DNA of 64,000 nt from Streptomyces guryensis (GCF_021261325.1 NZ_JAJSBI010000025.1:1-64000), one strand, 5' to 3'. Positions 33,543-42,832 are shown, counted from the stretch's first letter. Notes: a model not told the origin generated them from the letters alone. Numbers and translations: made by a program.

Positions 33543-35069
33543 ATGGCTCATCTGCGTTCCAGACGTCGGCTCGCCCTCGCCGTACCGGTCGCGCTGTCGC
33601 TGACCGCCTCACTCGGCTTCCTGCCTGCGGCCGCTCAGGCCGCCCCGCGCGCGGAGTCCGCGGCACAGGCGGCCGACGCGGAGAACTTCGCGTATCTCGT
33701 CAACACCAGGACGGACCATCGCACGATCGAGTCGGTCGAGAAGGCGATAGCCAAGGCCGGCGGCACCGTCGTCGTCGCGTACGACAAGATCGGCGTGATC
33801 GTCGTCCACTCCGCGAACCCCGCCTTCGCCCAGCAGATACGCAAGGTGCCGGGCGTGCAGTCCGCGGGGGCCTCGCGCACCTCGCCGGTGACCGCGGCGG
33901 GAACGACGGACGAGGGGGCGGTCCAGTACCTCTCCAAGGCCGAGGCCGCGAAGATCGCGGGGAGGTCGACGGCCGGGGAGGAGCCGCTCGAGGCCGACCA
34001 GTGGGACCTGAGGGCGATCGGCGCCGACAAGGCCGCGCAGATCGACCCGGGCAGCAAGAAGGTGACCGTCGCCGTGATCGACGTCGGCGTCGACGACACC
34101 CATCCCGACATCGCCCCGAACTTCTCCGCCGCGCAGTCCGCGAACTGTGTGAGCGGCAAGGCGGACACGACGTACGGCTCCTGGCGGCCGGTGGATGCCG
34201 ACCACTACCACGGCACCCATGTGGCGGGCGAGATCGCCGCGGCACGCAACGGCATCGGTGTCGCCGGGGTCGCGCCCGGCGTGAAGGTCGCCGGCATCAC
34301 GGTGGCCCAGCCGGACGCGAACCAGCTGTTCTTCCCCGAGAGCGTCGTGTGCGCCTTCGTGTTCGCCGCCGACCACGGCGTCGAGGTCACCAACAACAGT
34401 TACTACGTTGATCCGTGGCAGTACAACTGCATGGACGACCCCGATCAACGTGCCATTGTTGATTCGGTCAACAGGGCCCAGCTGTACGCACAGCGCAAGG
34501 GCACGCTCAATGTCGCCGCTGCGGGCAACTCCAACGACGACCTCGACTCGAACGCCCTCGTCGACGCCTCCAGCCCCGACGACTCGACGCCGGTCACCCG
34601 GACGGTCGACCCGCACAGGTGCTTCGACGTGCCGACCCAGCTCCCGGGTGTGGTCACGGTCAGCGCGACGGGTGTCACGGCCGCCAAGTCGTACTACTCC
34701 AGCTACGGCGACGGTGTCATCGACGTCGCGGCGCCGGGCGGCGACAAGTACAAGATCCCCGACACGCCGTCGAAGAACGGCCGCATCCTCTCCACGCTGC
34801 CGAACGACTCGTACGGCTTCCTGCAGGGCACGTCGATGGCCACACCGCACGTCGCGGCCGTCGCCGCGCTGCTGAAGTCGACGCATCCGTGGGCGACTCC
34901 GGCCCAGCTGCAGGCCCTCCTCAAGGCGCAGGCCGACAACCCGGGCTGCCCGACCGGCCCGTACGACGGGGACGGCGACGGCGTCGTCGACGCCACGTGC
35001 GTGGGCGGCAAACGGATCAACGGATTCTACGGTTTCGGTATCGTCAACGCGCTGCGCGCGGTGAAGTAG
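33543..35069 (+). CDS. Secreted subtilisin-like serine protease (first of tandem pair)
   Basis: The 508-residue S8 protease has a signal peptide (LALAVPVALSLTASLGFLPA, cleavage near AQA-AP at 33), a propeptide (about 45-145) and a catalytic domain. The triad is Asp180 (AVIDVGVDDTHPD), His223 (HGTHVAGEIA) and Ser431 (GTSMATPHVAA), with the oxyanion Asn in NNSYY. Residue 181 is Val where Thr or Ser is usual. The C-terminus has a Ca-like run DGDGDGVVDATC. Four cysteines may form disulfides. A close paralogue follows. Confidence 0.93.
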   Translation: MAHLRSRRRLALAVPVALSLTASLGFLPAAAQAAPRAESAAQAADAENFAYLVNTRTDHRTIESVEKAIAKAGGTVVVAYDKIGVIVVHSANPAFAQQIRKVPGVQSAGASRTSPVTAAGTTDEGAVQYLSKAEAAKIAGRSTAGEEPLEADQWDLRAIGADKAAQIDPGSKKVTVAVIDVGVDDTHPDIAPNFSAAQSANCVSGKADTTYGSWRPVDADHYHGTHVAGEIAAARNGIGVAGVAPGVKVAGITVAQPDANQLFFPESVVCAFVFAADHGVEVTNNSYYVDPWQYNCMDDPDQRAIVDSVNRAQLYAQRKGTLNVAAAGNSNDDLDSNALVDASSPDDSTPVTRTVDPHRCFDVPTQLPGVVTVSATGVTAAKSYYSSYGDGVIDVAAPGGDKYKIPDTPSKNGRILSTLPNDSYGFLQGTSMATPHVAAVAALLKSTHPWATPAQLQALLKAQADNPGCPTGPYDGDGDGVVDATCVGGKRINGFYGFGIVNALRAVK

Positions 35070-35084
35070 ATCCAGTGCCCGCAC

Positions 35085-35115
35085 GGGCGGCGCGGAGACA
35101 GGGACCGCGCCGCCC
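35085..35115 (+). terminator. Hairpin between the two protease genes
   Basis: GGGCGGCGCGG (35085-35095) and CCGCGCCGCCC (35105-35115) form a perfect 11-base stem with a 9-base loop just after the first protease gene. The second gene would then need its own promoter in the remaining 60 bases or rely on read-through. Confidence 0.5.
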
Positions 35116-35177
35116 CGGACCTCCCGCTCACGGTCCGTACCCCGCTCGCACCGCGAACGAACTGGAGACACCGACAC

Positions 35178-36701
35178 ATGACAGCGCCTCACCCGCGCTA
35201 CCGCCGCGCGATCGCGATCCCGCTCGGGATGGCGATGGCGACAGCCCTCGCGTTCCTGCCGAACGGCACGGCCGCGGCGGCGGACGGCGCGCCGACGGCC
35301 ACGACCGCCGCCGACGCGAGCTCGCTCAGCTACGTCGTCAACGTCCGCCCCGGGCACGGCACCTCGGCGTACGTGAAGACGGCGATAGCCCAGGCCGGCG
35401 GCACGATCGTGACCTCGTACGACGAGATCGGCGTGATCGTCGTCCACTCGGCGAATCCCGGCTTCGCCAGGACCATCCGCACGGTGCACGGGGTGGAGTC
35501 GGCCGGCAACACCCGCAACGCGCCGCTGCCCGCCCAGTCGACGACCGACATGGGCACACCGAAGGCGCTCACCGTCGAGGAGCTGAAGGGCGTTCAGGCC
35601 GCTGACGGGCAGGACCCGCTGGAGCCCCTGCAGTGGGATCTCGCGGCCATCAAGGCGGACAAGGCGCACGAGAAGTCGCTGGGCAGCCCGAAGGTCACGG
35701 TCGGCGTGATCGACACGGGCGTCGACGACACGCACCCCGACATCGCGCCGAACTTCAACCGGGACGCCTCGGTCAACTGTGTGTCGGGCAAGCCGGACAC
35801 GACCGACGGGGCCTGGCGCCCAAGCGCCTCGGAGAGCCCACACGGCACGCACGTGGCGGGCGAGATCGCGGCCGCGAGGAACGGCATCGGCATGACCGGC
35901 GTCGCGCCGGGCGTGAAGGTGGCCGGCATCAAGGTGGCCGACCCGAAGGGCTACTTCTACACCGAGGCCGTGGTCTGCGGCTTCGTGTGGGCGGCCGAGC
36001 ACGGCGTCGACGTCACCAACAACAGCTATTACACCGACCCCTGGTACTTCAACTGCACCGACGACCCGGACCAGAAGGCGCTCGTGGACGCCGTCACCCG
36101 TGCCGCCCGGTTCGCCGAGAAGAAGGGCACGGTCAACGTCGCGGCCGCCGGCAACGAGAACTTCGACCTGGCGTCCGACTCGATCACGGACCCGTCCTCA
36201 CCGAACGACGGCACGCCCTCCGACCGGGTGGTCGATCCGTCCAAGTGCCTTGACATACCGACCCAGTTGCCCGGTGTGGTGACCGTCGCGGCGACCGGTG
36301 CGAAGGGCATCAAGTCGTCCTTCTCCAACTACGGTCCGGGCACCATCGACGTGGCCGCGCCGGGCGGCGACTCGACCCGCTACCAGGCCCCGGCCCCGCC
36401 GGCGACCAGCGGCCTGATCCTGGGCACACTGCCCGGCGGCAAGTGGGGCTACATGGCCGGTACGTCGATGGCCTCGCCGCATGTGGCGGCGGTCGCCGCA
36501 TTGATCAAGTCAACTCATCCGCACGCCTCGCCGGCCCTGGTGAAGGCCCTGCTGTACGCCGAGGCAGACGGCACGGCATGCACGGACCCGTACGACATCG
36601 ACGGGGACGGCAAGGTCGACGCGGTGTGCGAGGGGCCGAAGAACTACAACGGCTTCTACGGCTGGGGCACGGTGGACGCGCTGGCCGCTGTGACGAAGTA
36701 G
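35178..36701 (+). CDS. Secreted subtilisin-like serine protease (second of tandem pair)
   Basis: The 507-residue protein is a close paralogue of the preceding protease: same signal peptide layout, propeptide with IGVIVVHSANPGFARTIRTV, and triad Asp179 (GVIDTGVDDTHPD), His222 (HGTHVAGEIA) and Ser430 (GTSMASPHVAA). It shares NNSYY, NVAAAGN and the C-terminal DIDGDGKVDAVCEG segment. Residue 180 is the usual Thr. The pair looks like a tandem duplication. Both are predicted to act outside the cell. Confidence 0.93.
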   Translation: MTAPHPRYRRAIAIPLGMAMATALAFLPNGTAAAADGAPTATTAADASSLSYVVNVRPGHGTSAYVKTAIAQAGGTIVTSYDEIGVIVVHSANPGFARTIRTVHGVESAGNTRNAPLPAQSTTDMGTPKALTVEELKGVQAADGQDPLEPLQWDLAAIKADKAHEKSLGSPKVTVGVIDTGVDDTHPDIAPNFNRDASVNCVSGKPDTTDGAWRPSASESPHGTHVAGEIAAARNGIGMTGVAPGVKVAGIKVADPKGYFYTEAVVCGFVWAAEHGVDVTNNSYYTDPWYFNCTDDPDQKALVDAVTRAARFAEKKGTVNVAAAGNENFDLASDSITDPSSPNDGTPSDRVVDPSKCLDIPTQLPGVVTVAATGAKGIKSSFSNYGPGTIDVAAPGGDSTRYQAPAPPATSGLILGTLPGGKWGYMAGTSMASPHVAAVAALIKSTHPHASPALVKALLYAEADGTACTDPYDIDGDGKVDAVCEGPKNYNGFYGWGTVDALAAVTK

Positions 36702-36738
36702 AAGGAAGCAGGACCGGCCTCCCGGGTTCCGTCCATAT

Positions 36739-36753
36739 ATTGATTCAGTCAAT
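36739..36753. promoter_or_regulatory. Inverted repeat in AT-rich island before CoA-transferase gene
   Basis: ATTGA-TTCAG-TCAAT (36739-36753) is a perfect inverted repeat inside an unusually AT-rich stretch (36734-36762) just before the likely start. It could be an operator of a TetR- or GntR-type regulator. Confidence 0.4.
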
Positions 36754-36769
36754 GATGCATAGTGCAGTC

Positions 36770-38134
36770 ATGACTGGAATCAAGTTCGCATGGTCCGGAC
36801 TGGGCGGCGATGCCGCCCTTCTCCCGCGGGTGTCGACCGTGGTACGGGAAGGCGCTCTCCACGGGCGCCTTCCCGTAAGGGAGTTGGCACGAGCCTGCGT
36901 CGCCGCGTGCGCGCTGGCCGGCGCGGAGCTGGGGGCGCGGCGGGGCGAACTGGTGGAGGTGCCTCGGGTGCGGGTGGACGACGGTGCCGTCGCCGCGGCC
37001 TTCCACAGTGAGCGGCATCTGCTCGTCGACGGGCGGGCGCCGGTCAGCTTCGCGCCGTTGTCGCGGTTCTGGCGGACGGCGGACGGGTGGGTGCGGACAC
37101 ACGCGAACTATCCGCACCACCGGGCGCAGCTGCTGGACGCGCTGGGGGTGCCGGACGACGTGGCCGCCGTCGAGGCCGCGTTGGCCGAGCGGACCTCTCT
37201 GGAGGTCGAGGAGGCGGTGTACGCGGCCGGGGGCCTGGCCGTGGCGCTGCGGACCCCCACGGAGTGGGCCGCGCACGAGCAGGCCGCCGCGGTGGCCGCC
37301 CGGCCCCTGGTGGAGCGCGAACGGATCGACTCCGCGCACGCGCGCGTGCTCGCCCCGGTCGACGGGGCTCGCCTGCTGCCCGCGGCCGGACTGCGGGTCC
37401 TGGACCTGACCCGGGTGCTGGCCGGACCGGTCGCCACCCGCACACTCGCCCTGCTGGGCGCGGACGTACTGCGCGTAGATCCCCCGCAACTGCCCGAACT
37501 GCCCGACCAGCACGCCGACACGGGCTTCGGGAAGCGCTCGACGACGCTGGACCTGGCGGCCGACCGGCGCACCTTCGAGGAGCTGCTCGCAGCGGCGGAC
37601 GTGGTCGTCACCGGCTACCGGCCGGGCGCCCTGGACCGCTTCGGGCTGTCACCGCACGCGCTGGCGGAACGGCGGCCCGGGGTGGTGGTGGCACAGGTGT
37701 CGGCCTGGGGCGCCGGCGGGCCGTGGAGCGGGCGGCGGGGCTTCGACAGCCTGGTGCAGGTGGCGTCGGGGATCGCCGTCGTCGAGGGCTCCCTGGAGCG
37801 GCCGGGCGCCCTGCCCGCGCAGGCCCTCGACCACGGGACGGGCTATCTGCTGGCGGCGGCGGTGCTGCGGGCGCTGACCGAGCAGTCGTACGAGGGCGGC
37901 AGCCGGTTCGTCCGGCTGGCGCTGGCGCGTACGGCCGAATGGCTGGTGAACGGCATCGGGGCCGGTGCTACGGGCGACGACTCGTACGACGGGCCCGGAC
38001 CCTGGCTCGTCGAGACGGACAGCTCGCTGGGGCGGCTGCGTTACGCCCTGCCGCCGGTGTCCTTCGCGGGCGGGCCGGCTGACTGGGCGCGGTCGCCGGT
38101 GCCGTGGGGGACGGATCCCGCGCGGTGGAGCTGA
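36770..38134 (+). CDS. CaiB/BaiF-family CoA-transferase
   Basis: The 454-residue protein has the class III CoA-transferase core in its second half (LRVLDLTRVLAGPVATRTLA; GADVLRVDPP; VVVTGYRPGALDRFGLSPH; QVSAWGAGGPW; LDHGTGYLLAAAVLRAL). The first 190 residues are a divergent half-domain that still reads APLSRFWRTADGWVRTH. Class III enzymes move CoA between carboxylic acids. The substrate here is unknown. ATGs at 36752 and 36755 are alternatives, and no ribosome-binding site is convincing. Confidence 0.8.
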   Translation: MTGIKFAWSGLGGDAALLPRVSTVVREGALHGRLPVRELARACVAACALAGAELGARRGELVEVPRVRVDDGAVAAAFHSERHLLVDGRAPVSFAPLSRFWRTADGWVRTHANYPHHRAQLLDALGVPDDVAAVEAALAERTSLEVEEAVYAAGGLAVALRTPTEWAAHEQAAAVAARPLVERERIDSAHARVLAPVDGARLLPAAGLRVLDLTRVLAGPVATRTLALLGADVLRVDPPQLPELPDQHADTGFGKRSTTLDLAADRRTFEELLAAADVVVTGYRPGALDRFGLSPHALAERRPGVVVAQVSAWGAGGPWSGRRGFDSLVQVASGIAVVEGSLERPGALPAQALDHGTGYLLAAAVLRALTEQSYEGGSRFVRLALARTAEWLVNGIGAGATGDDSYDGPGPWLVETDSSLGRLRYALPPVSFAGGPADWARSPVPWGTDPARWS

Positions 38135-38234
38135 GTCAGGGAAGCGTCCGAAAACGTACCCATGAGCAGAATGCCGTACCCCAGTTGTCTTACTCCACTT
38201 GCCCGGTTCTGCGACGGATGGCGAACATCGTGAG

Positions 38235-39245
38235 GTGACTTTGATAAAACCCACGGCCGGGGAGACCGAGGCCGGTGAGCCCGCGCGGCGCCCCGGTGTC
38301 GGCCGAGCCGTCGCCGTGCTCGTCCTGTTGGCCCTGGCCACGCTGATACCCCTGCTCGGCCCGTCCGCCGCGCTGCGCGGCACGGGGGAGGCCGCCGCAC
38401 CCGGGGTCAGCGGTATCGCGCTGCTGCGGGCGGTGTTGTTCGCCGCGTTGTGCGTGCCGGTGGGCGAGCTGTTCGTGAACCGTCTGGCCCGTTCGCTGCC
38501 CGGCGCTCCGGAAGCCGGGCCCCGCAGCCTGGCGCCGTATGCGGCCGCCGCCGGTTTCGTCGCCGCGCTGGGCCTCGCCTCGGTCGTGTCCACCGGCAAC
38601 CTGGTGCCGCACAGCCTTGCCGACATCAACGTCGGCGGTCTCTACGACTCCCGGGACGGCAAACTCGCGCTGGTCGAGGTCAACGCCTTTCTCGTGGCCG
38701 GCCTCTGTGCCCTGTCGCGCCGCCCGGTCACCCAGGTCTGGCCGCTGGCCGCGATCGTGGCCGCGGAGGCCCTGCGCGCGCACCCCACGACCGAACACAG
38801 CCCGCTGCTGGGGTCGGGGCTGACGTTCGTCCATCTGACGTGCGCGACGCTGTGGACCGGCAGTCTGCTGCACACACTGCGGACGCTGCGCCGGTGGGGC
38901 CCCTCCGAGACGGGTTCGGCCCTGTTGGGGCTCTACGCGCGCGTGGCGGCCGTTCTGCTCGCCGCCATCACCACGACCGGGGTGTGGAGTTCGCTGCGCC
39001 GCATGCCGGCGCACACGATCCTGGATCAGCTGACCACAACGGCATACGGGCGCACCCTGCTCGCCAAGGTGGTCCTGGTGGGAACGGTCGCCCTGCTCGC
39101 CCTGTGGGCACGGATCCGGCTGCGCCGCGCCGCCGACCCGCTGACCGCCTGCTCCCCCGCGCGCGTGGAGGTCGCGGCCCTGGGGGTGGTGGTCCTGGTG
39201 TCGGGGCTGCTGACGGCGCTGCCGCTGCCGATCCGGTGGTCGTGA
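38235..39245 (+). CDS. CopD-domain copper-resistance-like membrane protein
   Basis: The product has about eight membrane helices (first AVAVLVLLALATLIPLLG). It carries the CopD-type region in its second half: LTFVHLTCATLWTGSLLHTL, AVLLAAITTTGVWSSLRR and TTAYGRTLLAKVVLVG. Conserved His residues in FVHLTCATLW and in LLHTL may bind copper. The start is uncertain: GTG at 38235, TTG at 38241 (with GAGGTG 5 bases upstream) and TTG at 38199 are all in frame. Confidence 0.82.
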   Translation: MTLIKPTAGETEAGEPARRPGVGRAVAVLVLLALATLIPLLGPSAALRGTGEAAAPGVSGIALLRAVLFAALCVPVGELFVNRLARSLPGAPEAGPRSLAPYAAAAGFVAALGLASVVSTGNLVPHSLADINVGGLYDSRDGKLALVEVNAFLVAGLCALSRRPVTQVWPLAAIVAAEALRAHPTTEHSPLLGSGLTFVHLTCATLWTGSLLHTLRTLRRWGPSETGSALLGLYARVAAVLLAAITTTGVWSSLRRMPAHTILDQLTTTAYGRTLLAKVVLVGTVALLALWARIRLRRAADPLTACSPARVEVAALGVVVLVSGLLTALPLPIRWS

Positions 39246-39248
39246 CGG

Positions 39249-40295
39249 TCAGTCGTTGGTGACGAGCACCTTGAGGGCCGTGCGTTCGTCCATCGCCTTG
39301 TAGCCGTCGGGGACGCCCTCCAGACCGACCGTCAGGTCGAAGACCGGTGAGGCGTCGACGGTGCCGTCGAGGACGTCGGGCAGCAGCTCCGGGATGTAGG
39401 CCCGGACCGGTGCGACGCCGCCGCGCAGTGCGATGTTCCGGTCGAACAGGACGCCGAGGTCGAGTCCGGTGCCGCTGCCGTGCGGCACGCCCACGAAGCC
39501 GATCGCGCCGCCGTCGCGCGTGATGTCGACCGCCGTACGCATGGACTGTTCCGTACCGACGGCCTCGACGACGGCGTGTGCGTCCTGTCCGCGGGTGAGT
39601 TCACGTACGGCCTCGACGGCCGCGTCGCCGCGTTCGGCGACCACGTCGGTGGCGCCGAAGCGGCGCGCGATGTCCGTACGGACCTGGTGGCGGCCGAGGG
39701 CGATGATGCGCTCCGCGCCGAGCCGCTTGGCGGCGAGCACCGCGCACAGGCCGACGGCCCCGTCGCCGACGACGGCGACGGTGGCTCCCGGGCGGGCGCC
39801 CGCGCCGAGGGCCGCGTGGTGACCGGTGCCGAGGACGTCGGAGAGGGTCAGCAGCGCGGACAGCAGATGGTCGTCGGAAGCCGCGTCCTTGGGGAGCTGG
39901 ACCAGGGTGCCGTCGGCGAACGGCACACGCACGGCCTCGCCCTGGCCGCCGTCGTGCCCGACGGAGCCCCAGAAGCCGCCGTGCTCGCAGGAGGTGGTGA
40001 GGCCCTCGCGGCAGTAGTCGCAGATGCCGTCGGACCACATGAAGGGCGCGACGACGAGGTCACCCCGCCTGAGGTTCGAGACCTCACTCCCGGCCTCCTC
40101 CACGACACCGAGGAACTCGTGCCCGATCCGCTGCCCCGGCTGCCGCGCCGCCTCGCCGCGGTACGCCCACAGGTCGCTGCCGCAGATGCAGGCGCGCAGC
40201 ACCCGCACCACGGCGTCGGTGGGCAGCTGCACCACGGGCTCGGGCACGTCCTCCACCCGCATGTCGTACGGGGCGTGGATGGTGGTGGCGCGCAT
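39249..40295 (-). CDS. Zinc-dependent alcohol dehydrogenase family protein
   Basis: The 348-residue medium-chain dehydrogenase has the catalytic zinc ligands Cys38 (CICGSD) and His59-Glu60 (GHEFLGVVEEAG), and the NAD-binding motif VVGDGAVGLCAVL near residue 168. The structural-zinc loop is CDYCREGLTTSC, with three cysteines. The substrate cannot be inferred. Its neighbours do not define a pathway. Confidence 0.9.
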   Translation of the reverse strand: MRATTIHAPYDMRVEDVPEPVVQLPTDAVVRVLRACICGSDLWAYRGEAARQPGQRIGHEFLGVVEEAGSEVSNLRRGDLVVAPFMWSDGICDYCREGLTTSCEHGGFWGSVGHDGGQGEAVRVPFADGTLVQLPKDAASDDHLLSALLTLSDVLGTGHHAALGAGARPGATVAVVGDGAVGLCAVLAAKRLGAERIIALGRHQVRTDIARRFGATDVVAERGDAAVEAVRELTRGQDAHAVVEAVGTEQSMRTAVDITRDGGAIGFVGVPHGSGTGLDLGVLFDRNIALRGGVAPVRAYIPELLPDVLDGTVDASPVFDLTVGLEGVPDGYKAMDERTALKVLVTND

Positions 40296-40415
40296 GGCGA
40301 GGGTCCTTCTCGTGCGGTGGCGTGGGCGCGCTCAGGGGGTGGTCGAGCGCACTTCACGGTACGCCGTCGCGGACGCCCGCCGCTCGCCGAGGGGCGCGCG
40401 GACCAGCGGGAATCG

Positions 40416-41129
40416 CTAGACCCCGGCCGCCCCGAGCAGGGTCCCCGCAGCGTAGGTGACCCCCATGGCGAGGGCTCCGCCCGCCACGTTCCGCAGCACG
40501 GCCGGGCCGGGCCGGGCGCCGCCGAGGCGCGCACTGGTCCAGCCGGTGAGGACAAGGGCGCCGAGTACGCAGACCACGGTGACCGGGAGTCGCCAGGCCG
40601 GGGGCGGCAGCACGATCGCCAGCAGTGGCAGCAGCGCGCCGACGGTGAACGCGAGGAAGCTCGCCCACGCAGCGTGCCAGGGATTGGTCAGCTCGTCGGG
40701 GTCGATGCCGAGCTCCACGCGCGCGTGCGCCCTGAGCGCGTCCCGTTCGGTCAGCTGCTGAGCCGCCTCCCTGGCCACCTCGTGGGACATGCCCCGCTCC
40801 TGCAGCAGCGCGGTGAGTTCCTCCAGCTCGGCCTCCGGCTGTTCGCGCAACTCCCGCCGCTCCAGGGCGAGTGCGGCCATCTCGGAGTCCCGCTGGGTGG
40901 AGACGGACACGTACTCCCCGGCGGCCATCGACATCGACCCGGCCAGCAGGCCCGCCAGCCCGGCGGTGAGGAGGGCCGAGCGGTGGTCCGTCGCGCCGGC
41001 CACACCGACGACGAGACCCGCGGTGGAGACGATGCCGTCGTTCGCGCCCAGCACGGCGGCGCGCAGCCAGTTCAGCCGCTCACCCAGTGCGCCCCCGTGG
41101 GCCTCGCCGGCATGCGTTGGTTCCGTCAC
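40416..41129 (-). CDS. VIT1/CCC1 family iron/manganese transporter
   Basis: The 237-residue membrane protein has the VIT1 pattern: NWLRAAVLGANDGIVSTAGL at residues 22-41, then SMSMAAGEYVSVSTQRDSE, a cytosolic Glu-rich helical segment (about 85-135) that binds metal in the plant homologue, and two C-terminal helices. The family moves Fe2+ or Mn2+ out of the cytosol. The GTG start at 41129 has no good ribosome-binding site and overlaps an upstream open frame by 4 bases. Confidence 0.9.
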   Translation of the reverse strand: MTEPTHAGEAHGGALGERLNWLRAAVLGANDGIVSTAGLVVGVAGATDHRSALLTAGLAGLLAGSMSMAAGEYVSVSTQRDSEMAALALERRELREQPEAELEELTALLQERGMSHEVAREAAQQLTERDALRAHARVELGIDPDELTNPWHAAWASFLAFTVGALLPLLAIVLPPPAWRLPVTVVCVLGALVLTGWTSARLGGARPGPAVLRNVAGGALAMGVTYAAGTLLGAAGV

Positions 41130-41449
41130 ACCGGGAGGATCCCACTCCGGGCCTCACCAGACCCGTACCGACGCTCCCCGGGCCAACGCCGGGCTCGTCG
41201 CGTCCGTGACGACGCGGTCGGCCCCGGGGCGGCATCGAAGCCCGAACCGTCCACCGCGGGAAGGAACTTGAGGGAGAAACCGGTCTTCCTGCTCGGTTCC
41301 GGCAGCGTCAGCTGTCCGCACAGGGCGCCGCACACCTCGACGAAGGCGATGCCGTGCAGGGCCGACCGCGAACGAGCCCGCGCCGAGCGGGTCCGGCCGT
41401 CGACAAGGTCCGCAGCCGGGGCCACGGACATTCGCGCCATTCGCGGCAC
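41126..41449 (-). CDS. Possible hypothetical protein upstream of VIT1 gene
   Basis: This open frame encodes up to 107 residues with several possible starts (GTG at 41449; ATG at 41440 or 41431). The central part (ALHGIAFVEVCGALCGQLTL and on to FSLKFLPAVDG) looks protein-like, and its stop overlaps the VIT1 start by a GTGA junction. The last third is Arg-rich and less convincing. I cannot assign a family. It may be real and coupled to VIT1, or a chance frame. Confidence 0.3.
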   Translation of the reverse strand: MPRMARMSVAPAADLVDGRTRSARARSRSALHGIAFVEVCGALCGQLTLPEPSRKTGFSLKFLPAVDGSGFDAAPGPTASSRTRRARRWPGERRYGSGEARSGILPV

Positions 41450-41519
41450 TCGAACAGACCGGCGTGGAAGGCCACCTGACGGACAGGACTGTCAGTGCGG
41501 GCCCGTATCCTCAGGGACC

Positions 41520-42518
41520 ATGCTCGAAGACCGGACGACCGCAGCGTCCTCCCCCACAGCGTGGCCGGCCGCGTATCCGCAGGGATACGCGGTTGTTGAC
41601 GTGGAGACCACCGGCCTGGCCCGGGACGACCGGATAATCTCCGCGGCCGTCTACCGGCTGGACGCGCACGGCGAGGTCGAGGACCACTGGTACACGATGG
41701 TCAACCCGGAGCGGGACCCGGGGCCGGTGTGGATCCACGGTCTGACGAGCGAGGTGCTCGAGGGTGCGCCCCATTTCCAGGACATCGCCGAGGAGTTCGC
41801 GACCCGGCTGGAGGGCCGGGTGCTCGTCGCGCACAACGCGGTCTTCGACTGGCAGATGATCGCGCGGGAGTACGCGCGCGCGGAGCGCGAGGCGCCGGTG
41901 CGGCAGCGGCTGTGCACCATCGCGCTCTCCAAGGAACTGGGCCTGCCGCTGCCCAACCACAAGCTGGAGTCGCTGGCCGCCCACTTCGGCGTCGTACAGC
42001 AGCGTGCGCACCACGCGCTCGACGACGCGCGCGTGCTGGCGGAGGCGTTCCGGCCGAGCCTCGCGGCCGCGGCGGCCGGGGGCGTGCGGCTGCCGCTGCA
42101 CGAGTGCCGGCCGCTGACGGAGTGGGCTGACCGTCCGGCGCCGCACATCGGACAGCAGGCCGGTGGATACGGCGGCTATCGAAGCTTCCAGCCGAGCGGT
42201 TGGCGCCCCTCCCGCAAAAGGCCCGCATGCCCGTATCCCAACCCAGGCCGTTACGAAGACGGCAAACCACTCAAGCAGGGCATGCGGGTCGCGTTCTCCG
42301 GGGACACCTCCATCGAGCGGGAACTGCTGGAGGACCGCGCGGTCGAGGCGGGGCTGCATGTCGCGACGAGCCTGTCCCGGCTGACCAGCCTGCTCGTCAC
42401 CAACGACCCGGACTCGGGTACGTCGAAGGTGGTCAAGGCCCGGCAGTACGGCACACCGGTGGTGGACGAGGCGGCGTTCGGTCAGCTGCTCAGGGACGTG
42501 GAGCCCGCGGACGGGTGA
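41520..42518 (+). CDS. DEDDh 3'-5' exonuclease with BRCT-like domain
   Basis: The 332-residue protein has an N-terminal DnaQ-type exonuclease: Asp27 and Glu29 in VVDVETTGLA, the second Asp in VAHNAVFDWQMI near 106, and His/Asp in HHALDDARVLAE near 164-169. The C-terminal part (about 250-330; GMRVAFSGDTSIERELLEDR ... KARQYGTPVVDEAAF) resembles a BRCT domain. It probably trims DNA in repair or proofreading. The ATG at 41520 is preceded by AGGGACC. Confidence 0.88.
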   Translation: MLEDRTTAASSPTAWPAAYPQGYAVVDVETTGLARDDRIISAAVYRLDAHGEVEDHWYTMVNPERDPGPVWIHGLTSEVLEGAPHFQDIAEEFATRLEGRVLVAHNAVFDWQMIAREYARAEREAPVRQRLCTIALSKELGLPLPNHKLESLAAHFGVVQQRAHHALDDARVLAEAFRPSLAAAAAGGVRLPLHECRPLTEWADRPAPHIGQQAGGYGGYRSFQPSGWRPSRKRPACPYPNPGRYEDGKPLKQGMRVAFSGDTSIERELLEDRAVEAGLHVATSLSRLTSLLVTNDPDSGTSKVVKARQYGTPVVDEAAFGQLLRDVEPADG

Positions 42519-42598
42519 CCCGTACGGACGGGTGATTGCCGTGCGACTCGCCCGCTGCCCGCTCGCCCGCGCGGCGGCGACGGCTCACCCTGTGGCGC

Positions 42599-42832
42599 AT
42601 GGCGACCTGTGAAGTATGTGGCAATGACTACGGAATGACCTTCGAGGTGCATGCGCAGGGAGCGGTGCACGTCTTCGACTGCTTCTCCTGTGCGATCCAC
42701 CGCATGGCCCCCGTGTGCGAGCACTGTCGTGTGCAGATCATCGGGCAGGGAGTCGAGGTCGACGGCCAGTGGTTCTGCGGAGCGCACTGCGCCCGCGAGG
42801 AGGGCAAGGTGGGCATCGTCGACAAGGTGTAA
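42599..42832 (+). CDS. Small cysteine-rich metal-binding protein
   Basis: The 77-residue protein has a repeated zinc-ribbon-like pattern: CEVCGNDYG (residues 4-12), DCFSCAIHR, CEHCRVQI and FCGAHCAREEG. Seven cysteines and two or three histidines could bind two zinc ions, in the style of LIM or FYVE-like treble clefs. I start it at the ATG at 42599, directly before the first Cys pair. It is conserved in Streptomyces as far as I recall, without a known role. Confidence 0.75.
   Translation: MATCEVCGNDYGMTFEVHAQGAVHVFDCFSCAIHRMAPVCEHCRVQIIGQGVEVDGQWFCGAHCAREEGKVGIVDKV

Noticed and set aside
33609..36002. Minus-strand open frame of 797 codons
   Set aside because: It runs antisense across both subtilisin genes and has no recognisable domain. 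High GC leaves such frames open.
39480..42518. Plus-strand frame of 1012 codons read as one long protein
   Set aside because: The first two thirds are antisense to the alcohol dehydrogenase and VIT1 genes. The real gene starts at 41520.
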